Assembly: GCA_958450325.1 (NCBI GenBank)
Contig: OY288243.1
Span: 2,766,586 to 2,830,585, forward strand
Direction: 5' to 3'
Origin: Agrostemma githago
Lineage: Eukaryota > Streptophyta > Magnoliopsida > Caryophyllales > Caryophyllaceae
DNA length: 64,000 nt
Position numbers and translations under genes: made by a program. The notes under the pieces were generated by a model, which saw only the letters and a list, made by a program, of their open reading frames with translations, did not search any database and was not told the origin of the DNA. This document shows, piece after piece, positions 50,102-61,132 of this stretch (position 1 is its first letter; every line of letters begins with the position of its first letter).

Positions 50102-53100
50102 ATGAATTCTCGAGTGACAATACTTCTCCTAGCAACAATCATTTGGAGTGTTCACTCGGCTAGTTTCGTGGTAAGTACGAGTAATTGTTTTGAAATTTAT
50201 TTATTATCTAAGGTTTAAAAGTTTGAAAATGAAGATTATTTGAGCATCGATCTACTGTAATTTTTTTTTTTGCAGGGCAAGGAGGCATGCAGTAGAAGCG
50301 ATCAATCTGAGGAAACTTGTTCAAGTAAGTTTGTGTGTTTTAATTAAGTTAAGTAAACAAAATTATCATAGTTTCATGTTAACGATACCCTAATTAATTT
50401 TGGTTTAATATTTGAAAATGCAGTGCCTCCTTCGTCGAGATCCAACCCGCTATGTGGATGTCCAGGAGAAATGGCATGCAGTAACGATCTAGATGCTTGT
50501 ATCCAAGCCGGAGGTAAAAAAAATTCTACTGTATATTTGAAGTCTCACTCATGCTAGTAGAAAAAAAAACATCATTTGCAGCTCAAAAGAACCCTCGATT
50601 TGAGATGTTTTAGGCATGGCAATGAAATACTGTAGTTATTTGTGGTGTACTGGCGTTTCAGAAACGACTCAAATCGAGCATTATTTGTGACTTTTTAACA
50701 AGGCAGCCAATAATCACTCTATTTGCCTGGCCCGACCCCGACCCAACCCGACTCGACCCGACCCGGCCCGACCCCGACATAAGAAGTGTCGTGCTCGAAA
50801 GTCAAACCCCAATCCACGAGCCTATCCCAATCCAACCCGAGCCCGGCTCATACTAATTTTATCATCATGTTCTCATTATTTGCAAAATGATACCTTTTGA
50901 CTTGGTGAAATTGATCGTTTTACTCGTACAAATTTAGAAATTAACTGCAAATCTACAAGTTTACCGTAGGAAAGTGAAATCGTTTTCCAATAAATTATTT
51001 CTAAGATGGCGGTTTAGTGTCGACTATCGAATAAACTGTCTCCAAGTTTATACGAAATTACTTTTTCCTAACGCAGCTTTACTCAATCCTAACGTATTTT
51101 TCTTAATAATTCCAAATTTACCCTTCCCATAATTCACCGTTCTCCCAACCAAGAAAACTTTTCTCTCATTTGCATACAACTATTCAAACCACGATTTCAA
51201 ATCGATTACGAGTACTAATTCAGTTAGTGACGAAGTAATCACCGTTTTTCCTAAATTACTTGTTTGATTACGGTAATTACTTTTTCTTATCTCTTTAATT
51301 GAAATTGAAAGATTAAATTAGGGTTTTATTACTTTTTTTTTCTTATAATTATCGTTTAGTTGAAATTGGTGGAGTAATTGCGGGATCGATCATTAGCCAT
51401 AATTCAATTAATGATAAACTAATTGTCGTTTTCCATGAATCAATTGTTTTGTTACATTAATTATTTTGTCTAATCAAAATTTAATTGATATTGAAAAATT
51501 AAATTAGGGTTTAGTTACATTTTTTTCCTAATTATTGTTTAATTGTAATTGGTGGAGTAGATTAGGGTTTGGGGAACGAATTAGAGGATGGTGGTGGTGG
51601 TCACGGTGGTGGTGGTGGTGGTGATGGCCGACGAGTTGGGTAGTCGGATTTGATTAGGTTAATTTTGGGATTTTTTTAGAGAGAAAATGAGTATCACTCT
51701 TGAGAGTGTTGGGAAATGAAGGGGGCAAATAGGTAAAATGTCGTTAGAATTGAGTAAACGCTCGTTAGGAAAAAGTACGACCCTTATAAAATAGTATTCT
51801 GGAATATGGAATTCAAGTTTCATCATTTTTCGACCCAGGCCCATCGTCGATTGGGATGTTCATCGGTTCTAGGAATCGGGGCCAAATCATAGAGCCCAAT
51901 ATAGATGTATTTTGATGACTTCATTAGAAGTAATCTGCTTTGGCCCAGTGGTTCAACTCTGTCATTTTTATATTTGTGTATGGAGTGGACTCCACTATAG
52001 TTAATAAGACTACTAATTCCATGTTATGCAATATTTTTAATACTTCTCTAAACTAATTTGCGAGTAATTCTATAAAAAATAAATTTCGCAAGTAGAAGGA
52101 TGAAAAAAATTGAACTTTTGTTTGCGGAATTAAGAAAATATTTTTCAAAATTAATTTCATATACTATAATTGTATTTAGTGGTTTCATTGAGTACTTGAC
52201 AAGTGAATATTTTTGTCTGAAAATTTTATTTTTATTAAATGAGTCCTCTGTTCCGACCATCTTAACCTGTCTTCGAGACAAACGACACCATATTCCTCAG
52301 CTTCTTATTGCCAATTAACCTCCCACTTCTTTAAGGCTAACCTAAGTTAATTAGAGTATCCTAATTGAGATTACATTCGATATTGTTAGCATAAACAAGA
52401 ATCATATACATAAAGAAGTAAGAATAAGAGTAGAACCATATTTGAATAATTTTCCAATATAATCTATGAATATTATACGAGTATAATGTACAGTATGTTT
52501 TTTTATATCGTAACTTGCTCCCGTTTGTCATAAAAGACACAAGTTAGAAAAAAATATATATACTGGCAGAGTATTATCTTTGCTATTGTTACTTGTTAGT
52601 GATGTCTTTAATATGTTCAATAGATATTACGGAAATAAATATTTTCCTTTTCACAGAGATAACACTCGATCTGAGGACCGACCCCGAGCCTACCCCAGAC
52701 GCTTACAAGAGTTTTCTTGATCAAATTCGAAACGAAGTGAAGGACCCTAGCCTAGTCTACGGGGGAACCAACATCCCCGTGATAGGAGCTCCTACCGGGA
52801 CTTATTTGAGGGTTGCCGTCCTATCTGACAGTGGGGATATATCATTTGCAGTAAAGAAGAATGATATATATATCGCCGGGTATTTAGGTCTAAATAACCA
52901 ACAACAGCCCACAATTTATTATTTCCTGGGAACACCAGAAGATGAAATTAGCAAATTGCAAAGGCTGTTCCCCGAGGCAAATGGAAAGATATTTGAACAA
53001 GAGTATCGCGAGGGATACGCAGCAATTGAGTATGCCGCTAAGATTCGTAGAGTAAAAGCCGGGTTAGGAATAGGTAAGTTTCGGACTTACCTAGAGAGAG

Positions 53101-53516
53101 TGGTAGGGCAACCGCGTGACGTCGAAAATGAGGCGAAGCTCATCCTCATCACTGTACAGATGATATCAGAGGCGACAAGATTCAGTTACATCGAAGATGA
53201 GGTCATTGCCAATTTTCCGTATGGGTTCAGCTCGAACTCCTCATTCATCGTACGGGAACAAAGGTGGATGAAGATGACAAAAGATGTCAAGATGAAATCA
53301 AAAAATGGAGTATTCGAATCTCCCATCACCTACACGTACAAAGGCGATCAAATAATCGTGGAAAACGTCAATGACATGAAGGTGGCTCTGTTTGGATATT
53401 GTGAAGGGAAATGCGAGGATGCGAGGGAAGATATATGGGATGCGGCTACTGCAGCCCCCATCCATCTGAAATTTGTGTCTATTATTATCCTAATTGCATT
53501 AGGATTTGTGTTCTAG
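50102..53516 (+). CDS. Ribosome-inactivating protein (rRNA N-glycosidase), type-1-like with Cys-rich N-terminal segment, 355 aa
   Basis: Toxin-family enzyme that removes one adenine from the sarcin-ricin loop of large-subunit rRNA; in plants usually secreted or vacuolar and linked to antiviral defence. Exons: 50102-50170, 50276-50324, 50424-50513, 52657-53516; all junctions are in phase. Exon 1 is a signal peptide with a Leu/Ile core. Exons 2-3 add about 46 residues with six cysteines (28, 38, 50, 52, 58, 65), not part of a usual RIP fold. Exon 4 is the RIP domain; the expected active-site residues appear present: Tyr near 141, Glu 241 and Arg 244 in an E-A-T-R motif, Trp 273. There is no lectin B chain, so type 1. 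The C-terminus ends in a small-residue stretch and ~16 hydrophobic residues, a possible vacuolar propeptide, GPI signal or anchor. Introns are unusual, since most RIP genes are intronless. No disabling change was seen. Confidence 0.9.
50514..52656 (+). other. Large third intron of the RIP gene
   Basis: A 2.1-kb intron between the Cys-rich exon and the catalytic exon. It holds a (CCCGAC)n-like C-rich run (about 50727-50776) and a GGT-rich run (about 51585-51625). Its size against 99-105 bp for the first two introns suggests inserted DNA, but no element ends could be defined. Confidence 0.6.
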
Positions 53517-54481
53517 GGGCATGTCAGCCAGGGGTTGAAGTAGGATGTGTTCTTGATACATTGGAAGTCAATTAAGAAGAACTCTGTATTGGTTTGTTTG
53601 TGGAAAGTAATGTTTGTGGAAATGGATTGTAAGTTTGTAACCATGTAATGTTTGTTTCGACTGTCGAGTCTTTATTATAAGAACTTGTTTCCGAACGATC
53701 CAGTCCAAATAAGCCACAACCTGACTCGACCTCCGAATTGAAGATCTAAGGTTGACCTGTAACCCGAATTGATCCGGACTAACCCGAAATTGACGGATCC
53801 ATCTTGCCACATCATTAAGCCACTTTTTTTTGACCTAGTCTGAGTCTCAAACCGTTACACCAGCGCGTCAACTTCCCCTTGGTTCGGCTTGGTTAACCCA
53901 TGATTAAAAAAAAAAACAAAAAAAACATGATAACATTGGCTCAGCCTGGTTAAGTCGTGAAATAAAATAGAGTAAAATACCATCTCGGCCCGACCCGACC
54001 TCCACGCACAAAACACTCATGGGGCCATACTCAGAGTCGGACCTCAAACATCGTCAGCAAAGAAGAGATGTGCGATGGGGAGTGCGTTACTGGCAAATTT
54101 ATTTCACGATATTTCCTCATGTTTGCTCTTTGACGAGTGTAGTGGAGAGGACTTCCATGCAGATCACAAAAAGGTAATACTATTAAGTACGCTTCTCGTT
54201 GAATAAAAAAAAAACATAATAGGTGCATAATCTATTAGATAGCGATAATAACTTACAAACCAAAACACATACATTTCGGGTATTTTAGTATGTTCAAGAT
54301 ACTACTGTACGACATAAGAGATAACTGTAAGAAAGATAATTCCATCTTAATCACGAAGATTGTATTATAAATAAGTTTTCATAGCCAAGTACAGTGCCAG
54401 TGTTCATACCCACAAGCAAACACATGAATATCGATCGAGCCAGAAAGATAACACACTTAGAAGGAGATGGTTTCGAGTTGC
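53517..54481. other. Between RIP and F-box copy 2
   Basis: RIP 3' UTR, then C-rich, CCCGAC-like sequence (near 53760 and 53990) and the duplicated 3' flank of the F-box gene (about 54230-54450). No gene supported. Confidence 0.5.
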
Positions 54482-56579
54482 TCATCGAACCTGGATTGGT
54501 TCAATCTCACTATCCTTTATAGAAAGGAGGCTTTCCATGTGAGAAAATATTCCGTGACACGAATAACGTGCCGGATACGCAAGATCCTTTATTTCCTGCG
54601 TATTTAGATCGCACAAGACCAGTGTCCCTGTCCCTGCTGAGCGTGCTAAAACCTGGTTTTTCCAGAAACCGATAGGGTTCAAATCATGTTGAAATGGTCC
54701 TAGGGTAAATCTCTTGCTCCATATCCCATCACTTAAGGTCCATATATCCAAAACTTGGGGATCTTTACGGACACTAAAGAAAGCAAGAGAATCCTCGTAC
54801 ATTCCAAGTTTCTTCCTAGCCGGGTGCTCATAGTTAGGAACGGGTAGCTCTTGAAAGGAATCGGAAGTCATGTCGAAAGAAATGATCAACTCACATAAGT
54901 TTTCGTCATCATAATCATTTGATGCCAACCAGAAGCAACATCCTTTCACAAGAATGTAAGATATGTTGTTTTCCAAGACGTATCGTCGAGCCAAATCCCC
55001 ACAATATTTCCAAGAGTTTGTCCGGAGGGAGTAAACGAAAACGCACTGAGGATAACAGACACTAGTGTCAGCATCCCAGTAATCATAAATAACGACCACC
55101 TTATAGTCTCCGGTTATGGGATCCAAGCCGAAATTAAAGTACTCCAGTACAGAATCAATGGGACCCGTCGGAGGATTATGCTCAAGAGTTATAGGAGGTA
55201 AGGTTCTAACCTCATTGATTGTCGGATTCCACAACACACGGAAAGAATCCTCACATACATAATACAAGCCATCACAAGGACCATAGAGATAAGCATTGAG
55301 AGAGGGTATCTCATCGAGCACCTCATAATCCAAAATGCGAGGAGTTTCATCAACAAACAATTCATATGACCGACACTCAGCATTTGTCACTTGATATACA
55401 GCAAGGAGGCAGTTGTCGTTGCATTTACCACGATTATTTTTGACTTGCTTGGATATAAACTGAGGGCTTGAAAGAATGGCGTACCATGTTTTACAAACTC
55501 TTTTATACTGCAAAACCCCTTTCGCGGGCAACCACGACAAAATCTCAATCAACATATTTTCGGGCAAACGATTTCCATTCTCAGGTGCAATACTAATTGA
55601 TCTTGCATTTTCCCGTTCCTTCTTTTCTCTACATAATAACAATCAATATTAAAAAAAACGAAAAGAAACCCAACACAAGATAAGATAACAAATCTAACTT
55701 TGTGGATTCGGTCTCCAATAACCTCGAAAACCAAAGTAACTAGATTCAAACCCGGGTTCACGTTGATAAATAAAACTGGCCACACAATACTGATTAACAT
55801 TAAGTTTTCCCCTAACTTGTTTATTGTTTATTGTGGCTAAAAGAGCAATTGTAAGGTCATCATGGTCTCAAGTTCGAATCTTGTTAGCATTATAATCGCT
55901 CTCATAGCTTTCTTAAACCAAAAAATACTAATATAATCACAACTTGTTTGAACAGTCGATCAAACAATCATGGCGATTCTATAAGCAAATGTGAGACCTT
56001 CTGTTCTTTATTATATCAACTGATCTACTCATAATCTCAGTGATGCTTTTCAACCGCATTTTGCTAAGACCCCTACCCTTGTTAATGGCTTCACTAATCT
56101 CTTTGCCATGGTATCTATTTCCTTACTCTTTCCATCTCCGTCTTTTCGTTTCTTTTTTCATCAAACTTAAACAAATGATTCATACATTGTATTCCCTCCG
56201 TCCCAATGAATTGTTTGTCTATTCCATGTTGGGGCGTCTCAATGAATTGTTTGCCTTTCTATTTTAGGAATGTTTTTTATATGCAATTTGATCATTCTCA
56301 CGAGTTTTGCTCTGCATTTCATTGGCAAACAATTCATTGGAACGGAGGGAGTATCAGGGTATACTGATTAACATTCAATATTTGCCAGTATTCGATATTG
56401 GGTCATTCATTCATACTCCGTATTCAATCACGGGGTTTTGGAGTGTTTCATGAATCCAAGAGCAGAAAACTGAAGTGCAAAAGGAAAGGAGAGAAAATTC
56501 ACCTTGATTTCAAGAGCTCAAGTAAAGAGGAATTAGGGTTTGGGTATTGATCGGTATAACGATGGAGGGAAAGCGCCAT
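54482..56579 (-). CDS. F-box protein with FBA (F-box-associated) domain, copy 2, intact, 407 aa
   Basis: Substrate receptor of an SCF ubiquitin ligase, of the large plant F-box/FBA class (CPR1/At3g23880-like). Exon 1 is 56579-56503 (MALSLHRYTDQYPNPNSS...) and exon 2 is 55628-54482; the split arginine codon joins in frame. Exon 2 alone has no ATG upstream of the F-box and is preceded by a stop, with TTATTATGTAG as acceptor after a T-rich tract, so a start in exon 1 is required. The F-box spans about 46-90 (RLPENMLIEILSWLPAKGVL to SSPQFISK). The FBA region follows with LWNPTINEVRTLPP, FNFGLDPITGDYKVV and WKYCGDL. The intron carries a Stowaway-like MITE (56192-56351) and a SINE-like fragment. 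Targets cannot be inferred. Copies 1 and 3 are pseudogenes. Confidence 0.88.
55840..55935 (+). mobile_element. SINE-like fragment in the F-box copy 2 intron
   Basis: GGTCTCAAGTTCGAATCTTG resembles a Pol III B box and is followed by a body ending near AAACCAAAAAAT. It lies in DNA present in the copy 2 intron but missing at the matching place in copy 1. The left end is undefined. Confidence 0.4.
56192..56351. mobile_element. Stowaway-like MITE, 160 bp, in the F-box copy 2 intron
   Basis: The ends are inverted: TTCCCTCCGTCCCAATGAAT at the left, ATTCATTGGAACGGAGGGAG at the right. TA flanks both sides (56190-56191, 56352-56353). The subterminal block AATTGTTTG pairs as well. It is absent from the equivalent intron of copy 1, so it inserted after duplication. 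Confidence 0.85.
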
Positions 56580-56909
56580 AGCTGCTGTGCCACAATTCAA
56601 CCTTCAAATCACACACAAACAAACAAACAAACAAATTTGTAATCAAATCACTACACAAATTACGCAAATTCGATTGAAGTAATCGAATTACAGCAACAGA
56701 GGGGGAATACTACGATCAATTAAATTAGGAATTCAATCAATTGGATTAGATTGTTCAAATCAATAAGCATGAATTTGAATGAAGTAATCGAATTACCACA
56801 ATTGAGCTATACAATCAGTAGAAAATTACAGTAATAGACGGGAATACGATCAATTAGGGATTAGATTGACAGGAATTTGATCAATTGGATTAGATTGTTC
56901 AATTCAAAT
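56580..56909. other. Duplicated promoter of F-box copy 2
   Basis: Shares blocks with the regions upstream of copies 1 and 3. It includes two or three internal near-repeats (ACGATCAATTA..., GATTAGATTGTTCAA). Confidence 0.6.
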
Positions 56910-57020
56910 TAATACTGTAATTACAACAGGGATTCGAATCTGGGATCTACTATGCCAGAGCACCTGAAAATTACTATGTCAGAGCACCTGGTCTTAACTA
57001 CTAGACTAACACATTTTCGG
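56910..57020 (-). mobile_element. tRNA-derived SINE copy, minus strand
   Basis: On the minus strand: head CCGAAAATGTGTTAGTCTAG, TAGTTAAGACC (A box), then a duplicated block with GGTGCTCTG, and GATTCGAATCC (B box). Same family as 26528 and 59619. Tail and target duplication are not clear, so an old copy. Confidence 0.6.
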
Positions 57021-57418
57021 TACAGATACACTAACAAATACGAGTACAAAGTAATACCTTATTGACAACCGAAGAACGTGTTTACGAGACTTATAATATA
57101 AGAAATCTAGACATCCCCACGGATATAGAATAAAGGTACGAAAAACGTGCTTATGAGACGTACTCCGTATCTATTTATATGTATATTTGAAGTTTTTTTC
57201 GAGTAATCTTATTGGTCCGTTTTATTAAAATTCAAATTAGGAAAATTTTCCTAAATAAATAAATCAATCAACTAGAGAATCTTTTAAGCAATTTTTAGTT
57301 AATAAAGCTTTTTTTTAAATAAAAATTATCGTAAAAGGGTATAAAAATGAAATAATTAGATTCGTGTCAGAAAATGCTTTCATCAGAGTATAAATTTCAT
57401 TCAGTTGTAAAAAATGTA

Positions 57419-57671
57419 CTCCCTCCGCTCAAGTCCAAGCTTTCTTTTTCTCTTTTCAACACTATTCACAGTTAAGGAGAACTTTCGATATTCACGACAA
57501 CCTATTAGAGAAAATATATTCATGTGAGATCTTGTTTGATTCGTTTTAAAAGTACATTATTAATATCCAATTTCCATAATTTTTACTAATATGTTACGAA
57601 AGATATTAACGATGCAAAATGCACGTTGACGCACGTGAAAAGACAAAAAGGAAGCTTGAACTTGAACGGAG
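57419..57671. mobile_element. Stowaway-like MITE, 253 bp
   Basis: The left end CTCCCTCCGCTCAAGTCCAA pairs with the right end TTGAACTTGAACGGAG, both followed by AAGCTT inward. TA on both flanks (57417-57418, 57672-57673). Non-coding interior. Confidence 0.75.
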
Positions 57672-57673
57672 TA

Positions 57674-58182
57674 ACAAACATATTACCTATAGCAGTTGTA
57701 AAATTATCCCACATTGACAGGTTAATCATTCGTTCTTAGATATCTAACATTTTTTTTTTGAATCTCCGGGACGCCAAAAACTTGGTGATAAGTTTGCGGT
57801 TCGGTCCGGTCCACACTTTAAAAAAAATCAAATTTAGTATATTTTTACGATCCAGTCCAATCTTAAGGGGTCTGATCCAGTCCGGATTTCTTTGTCAACC
57901 GATTTTACATGACTTGATCTCCTTTAATTTGTAAATTTTCCAAGAAAAATCATTCACTAGTAGTTTTTACTAGGAAGACGGATTTTTTTCAATAGTATTA
58001 TTGACAGATCAGATGTCTCACATATCTTATATATAGTACACGGTACACCTACTCCGTATTAAGTTAGTGTGAGACGTCAACTACAAGACTTACTTGTCGG
58101 TCAATCGAAGAAAAAACTATTTTAACGTAGAACTTACCTTGTTTTAAACTCAAAACAGATTTAATCATCGTGGACGAGAATG
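57674..58182. other. Intergenic, unassigned
   Basis: AT-rich spacer. A GGTCCGGTCC-type run near 57805-57900 is suggestive of degraded repeat. No gene. Confidence 0.4.
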
Positions 58183-58377
58183 ACTAAGTACAAATGAAAG
58201 TAACAGTGGTACCAAACTTAATAGAAGTAGGTACGATTAACATATAAAAGTATACAAATATAAAGAGGGTACGTTTCTTATAAAACAAGTACAAAACAAA
58301 GTTGTCATTTAAAGATACGAATAGAACATAGAGTGATACTAAAGAATGGTCTCTCAATAAGTTATTGAGAGACCGTC

Positions 58378-59452
58378 TGTTGGGATGATGGCATATGGTT
58401 TTGTTATCCCATATAGGTAGAATTAAGAAAGTTACTCTCCTTTATATTACTCCCTCCGAGTTCCTATTATTGTCTCACTTTCCTTTTTGGGCTGAGTTTG
58501 ATTTTTGTCACATTTTCTTTTTTAGGCCATCAATGTGTGGTTCACAATTACTCTCACATTTCTCTCTCTTCCTCCTTTTTTTTGAACCACTCATTTTTTC
58601 TTCCTTATTTTTCATCCCAAATCCCTCTGGGACAATAATAGGAACTCGGAGGGAGTACTTCCTTTTTGTGTAGTAATTAGTTGTGAGACTTGGAGGGTAG
58701 TGGGCCTTTTATGGTGTGGGTTGGGCTTGCAAGTTTACCACACACGCGCGTGCCCGCTCGGCCCGACCCGGTCACGGGCTCGGGTTTGGGTAGAGCACCT
58801 GCGGTGCCGGGCTGTGCCTGACTTTTACACTTTTTTGGGCCTCCGCTGTTGTGTGTCGTGTGTGTCTAGGTGCAGCTGTCCAGGTTCGATGTTAGGCAGT
58901 CAACATGACTGTTACGGGTATTTAAGACCTTATTAAGGGGCCTTAATTACGTGATATTTTGGCCCTTAATTGCTGATGTTTTGGAGCTGTTTGAGGCTCC
59001 TCCCTTTAAATACCTCGCTGCTTTCTCTTCTACACACACAAATATACACGGCTTCTTCCTTCTCCCTCATTCTTCTGTTTCCTTCTTTTTCCTCATAAAT
59101 CTGGGTACTGTTATAATCGTTCCAAAGCACCAAGTCTCGAGTGGTCGAATCTCGGTGTTGCAGTGTTAACCTTGGGAAACTAGCGGCATTGTAGGCGATA
59201 ACCACCGGAGTCGCGCCGATATAGTTTTCAAGTCAGTGGTCTCCATACCACGACACTGCCTCTTCATTACTGGTTTGTTTGCTGCTGATACGGTTCTGCT
59301 ACTGTTGCCTTGCGTTTGTTGCCTTCGGTTTTGCTGCCTTTTCTCGTTGCCTTCTGTCTTTGTCGTCGTTCGATTTATTGTTGCCTAAGCTGCCTGCCTC
59401 GGTTGATTAGTCTTTTCCGTTTCTGTTCTGTTTGTGTTCCTTAGAACCAACA
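58378..59452 (+). mobile_element. Solo LTR, 1,075 bp, with 5-bp TSD
   Basis: Starts TGTTGG and ends CCAACA (TG...CA with inverted hexamers), flanked by identical CCGTC pentamers at 58373-58377 and 59453-59457. No internal retrotransposon genes are present, so it is a single LTR left by LTR-LTR recombination. TTTAAATACC near 59006 is a candidate LTR TATA box, followed by a CT-rich leader. A Stowaway-like MITE is nested at 58450-58655. Copia versus gypsy cannot be decided without the interior. Confidence 0.87.
58450..58655. mobile_element. Stowaway-like MITE, 206 bp, nested in the solo LTR
   Basis: The left end CTCCCTCCGAGTTCCTATTA and the right end TAATAGGAACTCGGAGGGAG are perfect inverses over 20 bases. 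TA flanks both sides (58448-58449, 58656-58657). The inverted pairing extends further through TTGTC. Confidence 0.92.
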
Positions 59453-59618
59453 CCGTCTCTCCCAAGATTTTGTGTAATATTTATAGGAGGAGTTGTTTTG
59501 ACTAGTTAGTAGGTGAGGAAGGGTAGTAGAGCACTAATTAAACAAGTGGTAATATACAAATGATTACCAAGTTAGGTCAACTAGATTAATCACATATTAC
59601 AAATATCAATTCTTGTTA

Positions 59619-59744
59619 CCGAAGATGTCTTGATTAGGATTAGGTGTTCTGGGTCAGTAGGTCTCAGGTTCGAATTCCCCTCCCCCACCACCATTGTAAT
59701 GAGCATTGTAATGACTAAGTGCGCTCTTCGTTGAACAAAAAAAA
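59619..59744 (+). mobile_element. tRNA-derived SINE, 126 bp, with 12-bp TSD
   Basis: Head CCGAAGATGTCTTGATTAGG, B box GGTCTCAGGTTCGAATTCC, 3' body CGCTCTTCGTTGAAC then an A-run. Flanked by CAATTCTTGTTA at 59607-59618 and 59745-59756. Same family as 26528; the A-box segment is shortened. Confidence 0.88.
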
Positions 59745-59756
59745 CAATTCTTGTTA

Positions 59757-60331
59757 ATACTATTTCCGTCTTGGTCCTCTGTTTATTTTTTTATATTATT
59801 CATAATGAGCATTTTAATAAATGACTTAAATAGATAAAATATTTTTTGTACAAAACTATATTTTTATTATATTAATGTTTTTTTGGAAGAAATTGACGAA
59901 CCCAATTCAAATAACTACGAGTATATAGTATTAAGTTTAATAACAATCGAATACTATTATGTTATGCGTAGTAATTGATTAATCTAGGTAAGATCGAGCA
60001 AGTGCGATGAAGATTTCGAGTTTCTTGTATTTCGATTTAATAAAAGATTAATAAATACTGCATATGTTTCATTGATATCTTCTAGATTTTCTTTTTCAAC
60101 TATTTCTTTGATTTCTTCCACTTTCTTTTTTTGCTATCAAACTTCTCTCTTATCTAGTGACTTACTTACTTTACTTCCTCTCTACTTTTACCTATTTTAT
60201 TGTTTTACTTAATAAATGTGTCATTTTTAAGATGGAAGAAATCATTTAAACGGAGAAAATACTCCGTATATCTAACTAATTTTTTGATTTACGATAAATA
60301 ATATCATCACAATTGAGAATTTAAAAATTTC
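59757..60331. other. AT-rich spacer
   Basis: No gene. A CCGTCTTGGTCCTC near 59766 and CGGAGAAAATACTCCGTA near 60252 look like isolated MITE ends. Confidence 0.4.
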
Positions 60332-60480
60332 ATCACACCAATGCGACTCATGCGGGTATGTCAATGCAAAGTGCCAACTATGCCATGAAACACACTTATG
60401 GACATGCAAGCTCCACGAGGGTCACGCTCACGCACGTGCCACCAACATTTGCGATCTGGTTAAGACGAAGATCTCCTGAA
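60332..60480 (+). pseudogene. Cys/His-rich coding-like fragment (zinc-finger type?)
   Basis: A frame too short to score well, but with a patterned composition: HQCDSCGYVNAKCQLCHE, then W-T-C-K-L-H-E-G-H, and a stop TGA at 60478-60480. Two CxxC pairs and following Cys/His look like a zinc-binding unit. It starts without a clear ATG, so it is probably a terminal exon or a relic. I cannot name the family. Confidence 0.35.
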
Positions 60481-60569
60481 TAACCGATTTTGATCACCTC
60501 TTTATTATTGTAATACGGTTTAATATGTTCTTTTTTAACCGTAAAAAAAATTCACAAAATCTTGGAAGT

Positions 60570-60617
60570 GACGGTCTCTCAATAACGTACTAAGAGACCA
60601 TTTTCCAGTACTACTCT
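60570..60617 (-). mobile_element. MITE family A, copy 3, truncated and inverted
   Basis: GACGGTCTCTCAATAACGTA and the next bases are the reverse complement of the right end of the element at 58183. The copy ends abruptly at 60617, before a sequence starting TGTAGACACCC. Confidence 0.6.
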
Positions 60618-61132
60618 TGTAGACACCCACATTTTGACCGTCAGGTGTCTATAGCAGTTTTCGACAAACACCCGATGATGATCGGACGCAAACGTGCTTT
60701 AACGTACTTGAAAACGAGCTCGAAATCAGTGGCATTTGGCTCGGGCTTTTTACGGAGTACAAATTTCACAAAACCAACCTCAAATTCAGGCCAAGTGGGT
60801 CATTTCGAGTCAAATAAGACTAATTTGGGTCAAATCCGACACCGGAGGTAAAACCGTCTTTTAGCGACCGAGTCAAACCCGGTCATAAACGATCGTATAA
60901 TAACTATAATCTCAGATTCGAATCCGCGTTGGAAAAAAAAAAGGAAAAAAAAAATTCCCGATGTGAAAGTGAAAATAATTGAGGGGGTCAACTGTCAAGC
61001 AATAAAATCCAAAAAAAATAAAAAAATCTTTTAACGTTGAATCCCAAAATATAGCAACTGGCTGAACCAATATCGGCTGGCGGCGGCGCGCAACTCATCG
61101 GCAAAAAATCGCGGCCTTGAGAACCACCATTC
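60618..61132. other. Possible LTR-type sequence and DUS2 promoter
   Basis: Starts TGTAGACACCC, an LTR-like terminus, directly at the breakpoint of the MITE fragment. No matching right end or target duplication was found, so the LTR reading is weak. A-rich tracts lie at 60933-60955. The last part, GC-richer (GGCGGCGGCGCGC near 61080), is likely the 5' UTR of the following gene. Confidence 0.35.

Larger units (their letters stand above)
58183..59473. mobile_element. MITE family A, copy 2, split by a solo LTR
   Basis: 58183-58377 matches the interior and right end of the element at 48178-48422 (starting near ACTAAGTACAAATGAAAGTA). It stops inside the terminal repeat at GAGACCGTC. The remaining end resumes at 59453 with CCGTCTCTCCCAAG. 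The intervening 1,075 bp is an inserted LTR. The left terminal repeat of this copy is missing. Confidence 0.75.

Noticed and set aside
55629..55642. TTG as start codon of the F-box copy 2 reading frame
   Set aside because: A stop lies just upstream and a strong acceptor sits here; exon 1 at 56579-56503 supplies an ATG in phase in all three copies.
59660..59685. tRNA gene suggested by a B-box (GGTTCGAATTCC)
   Set aside because: No cloverleaf; an A-tail and target duplication show it is a SINE.
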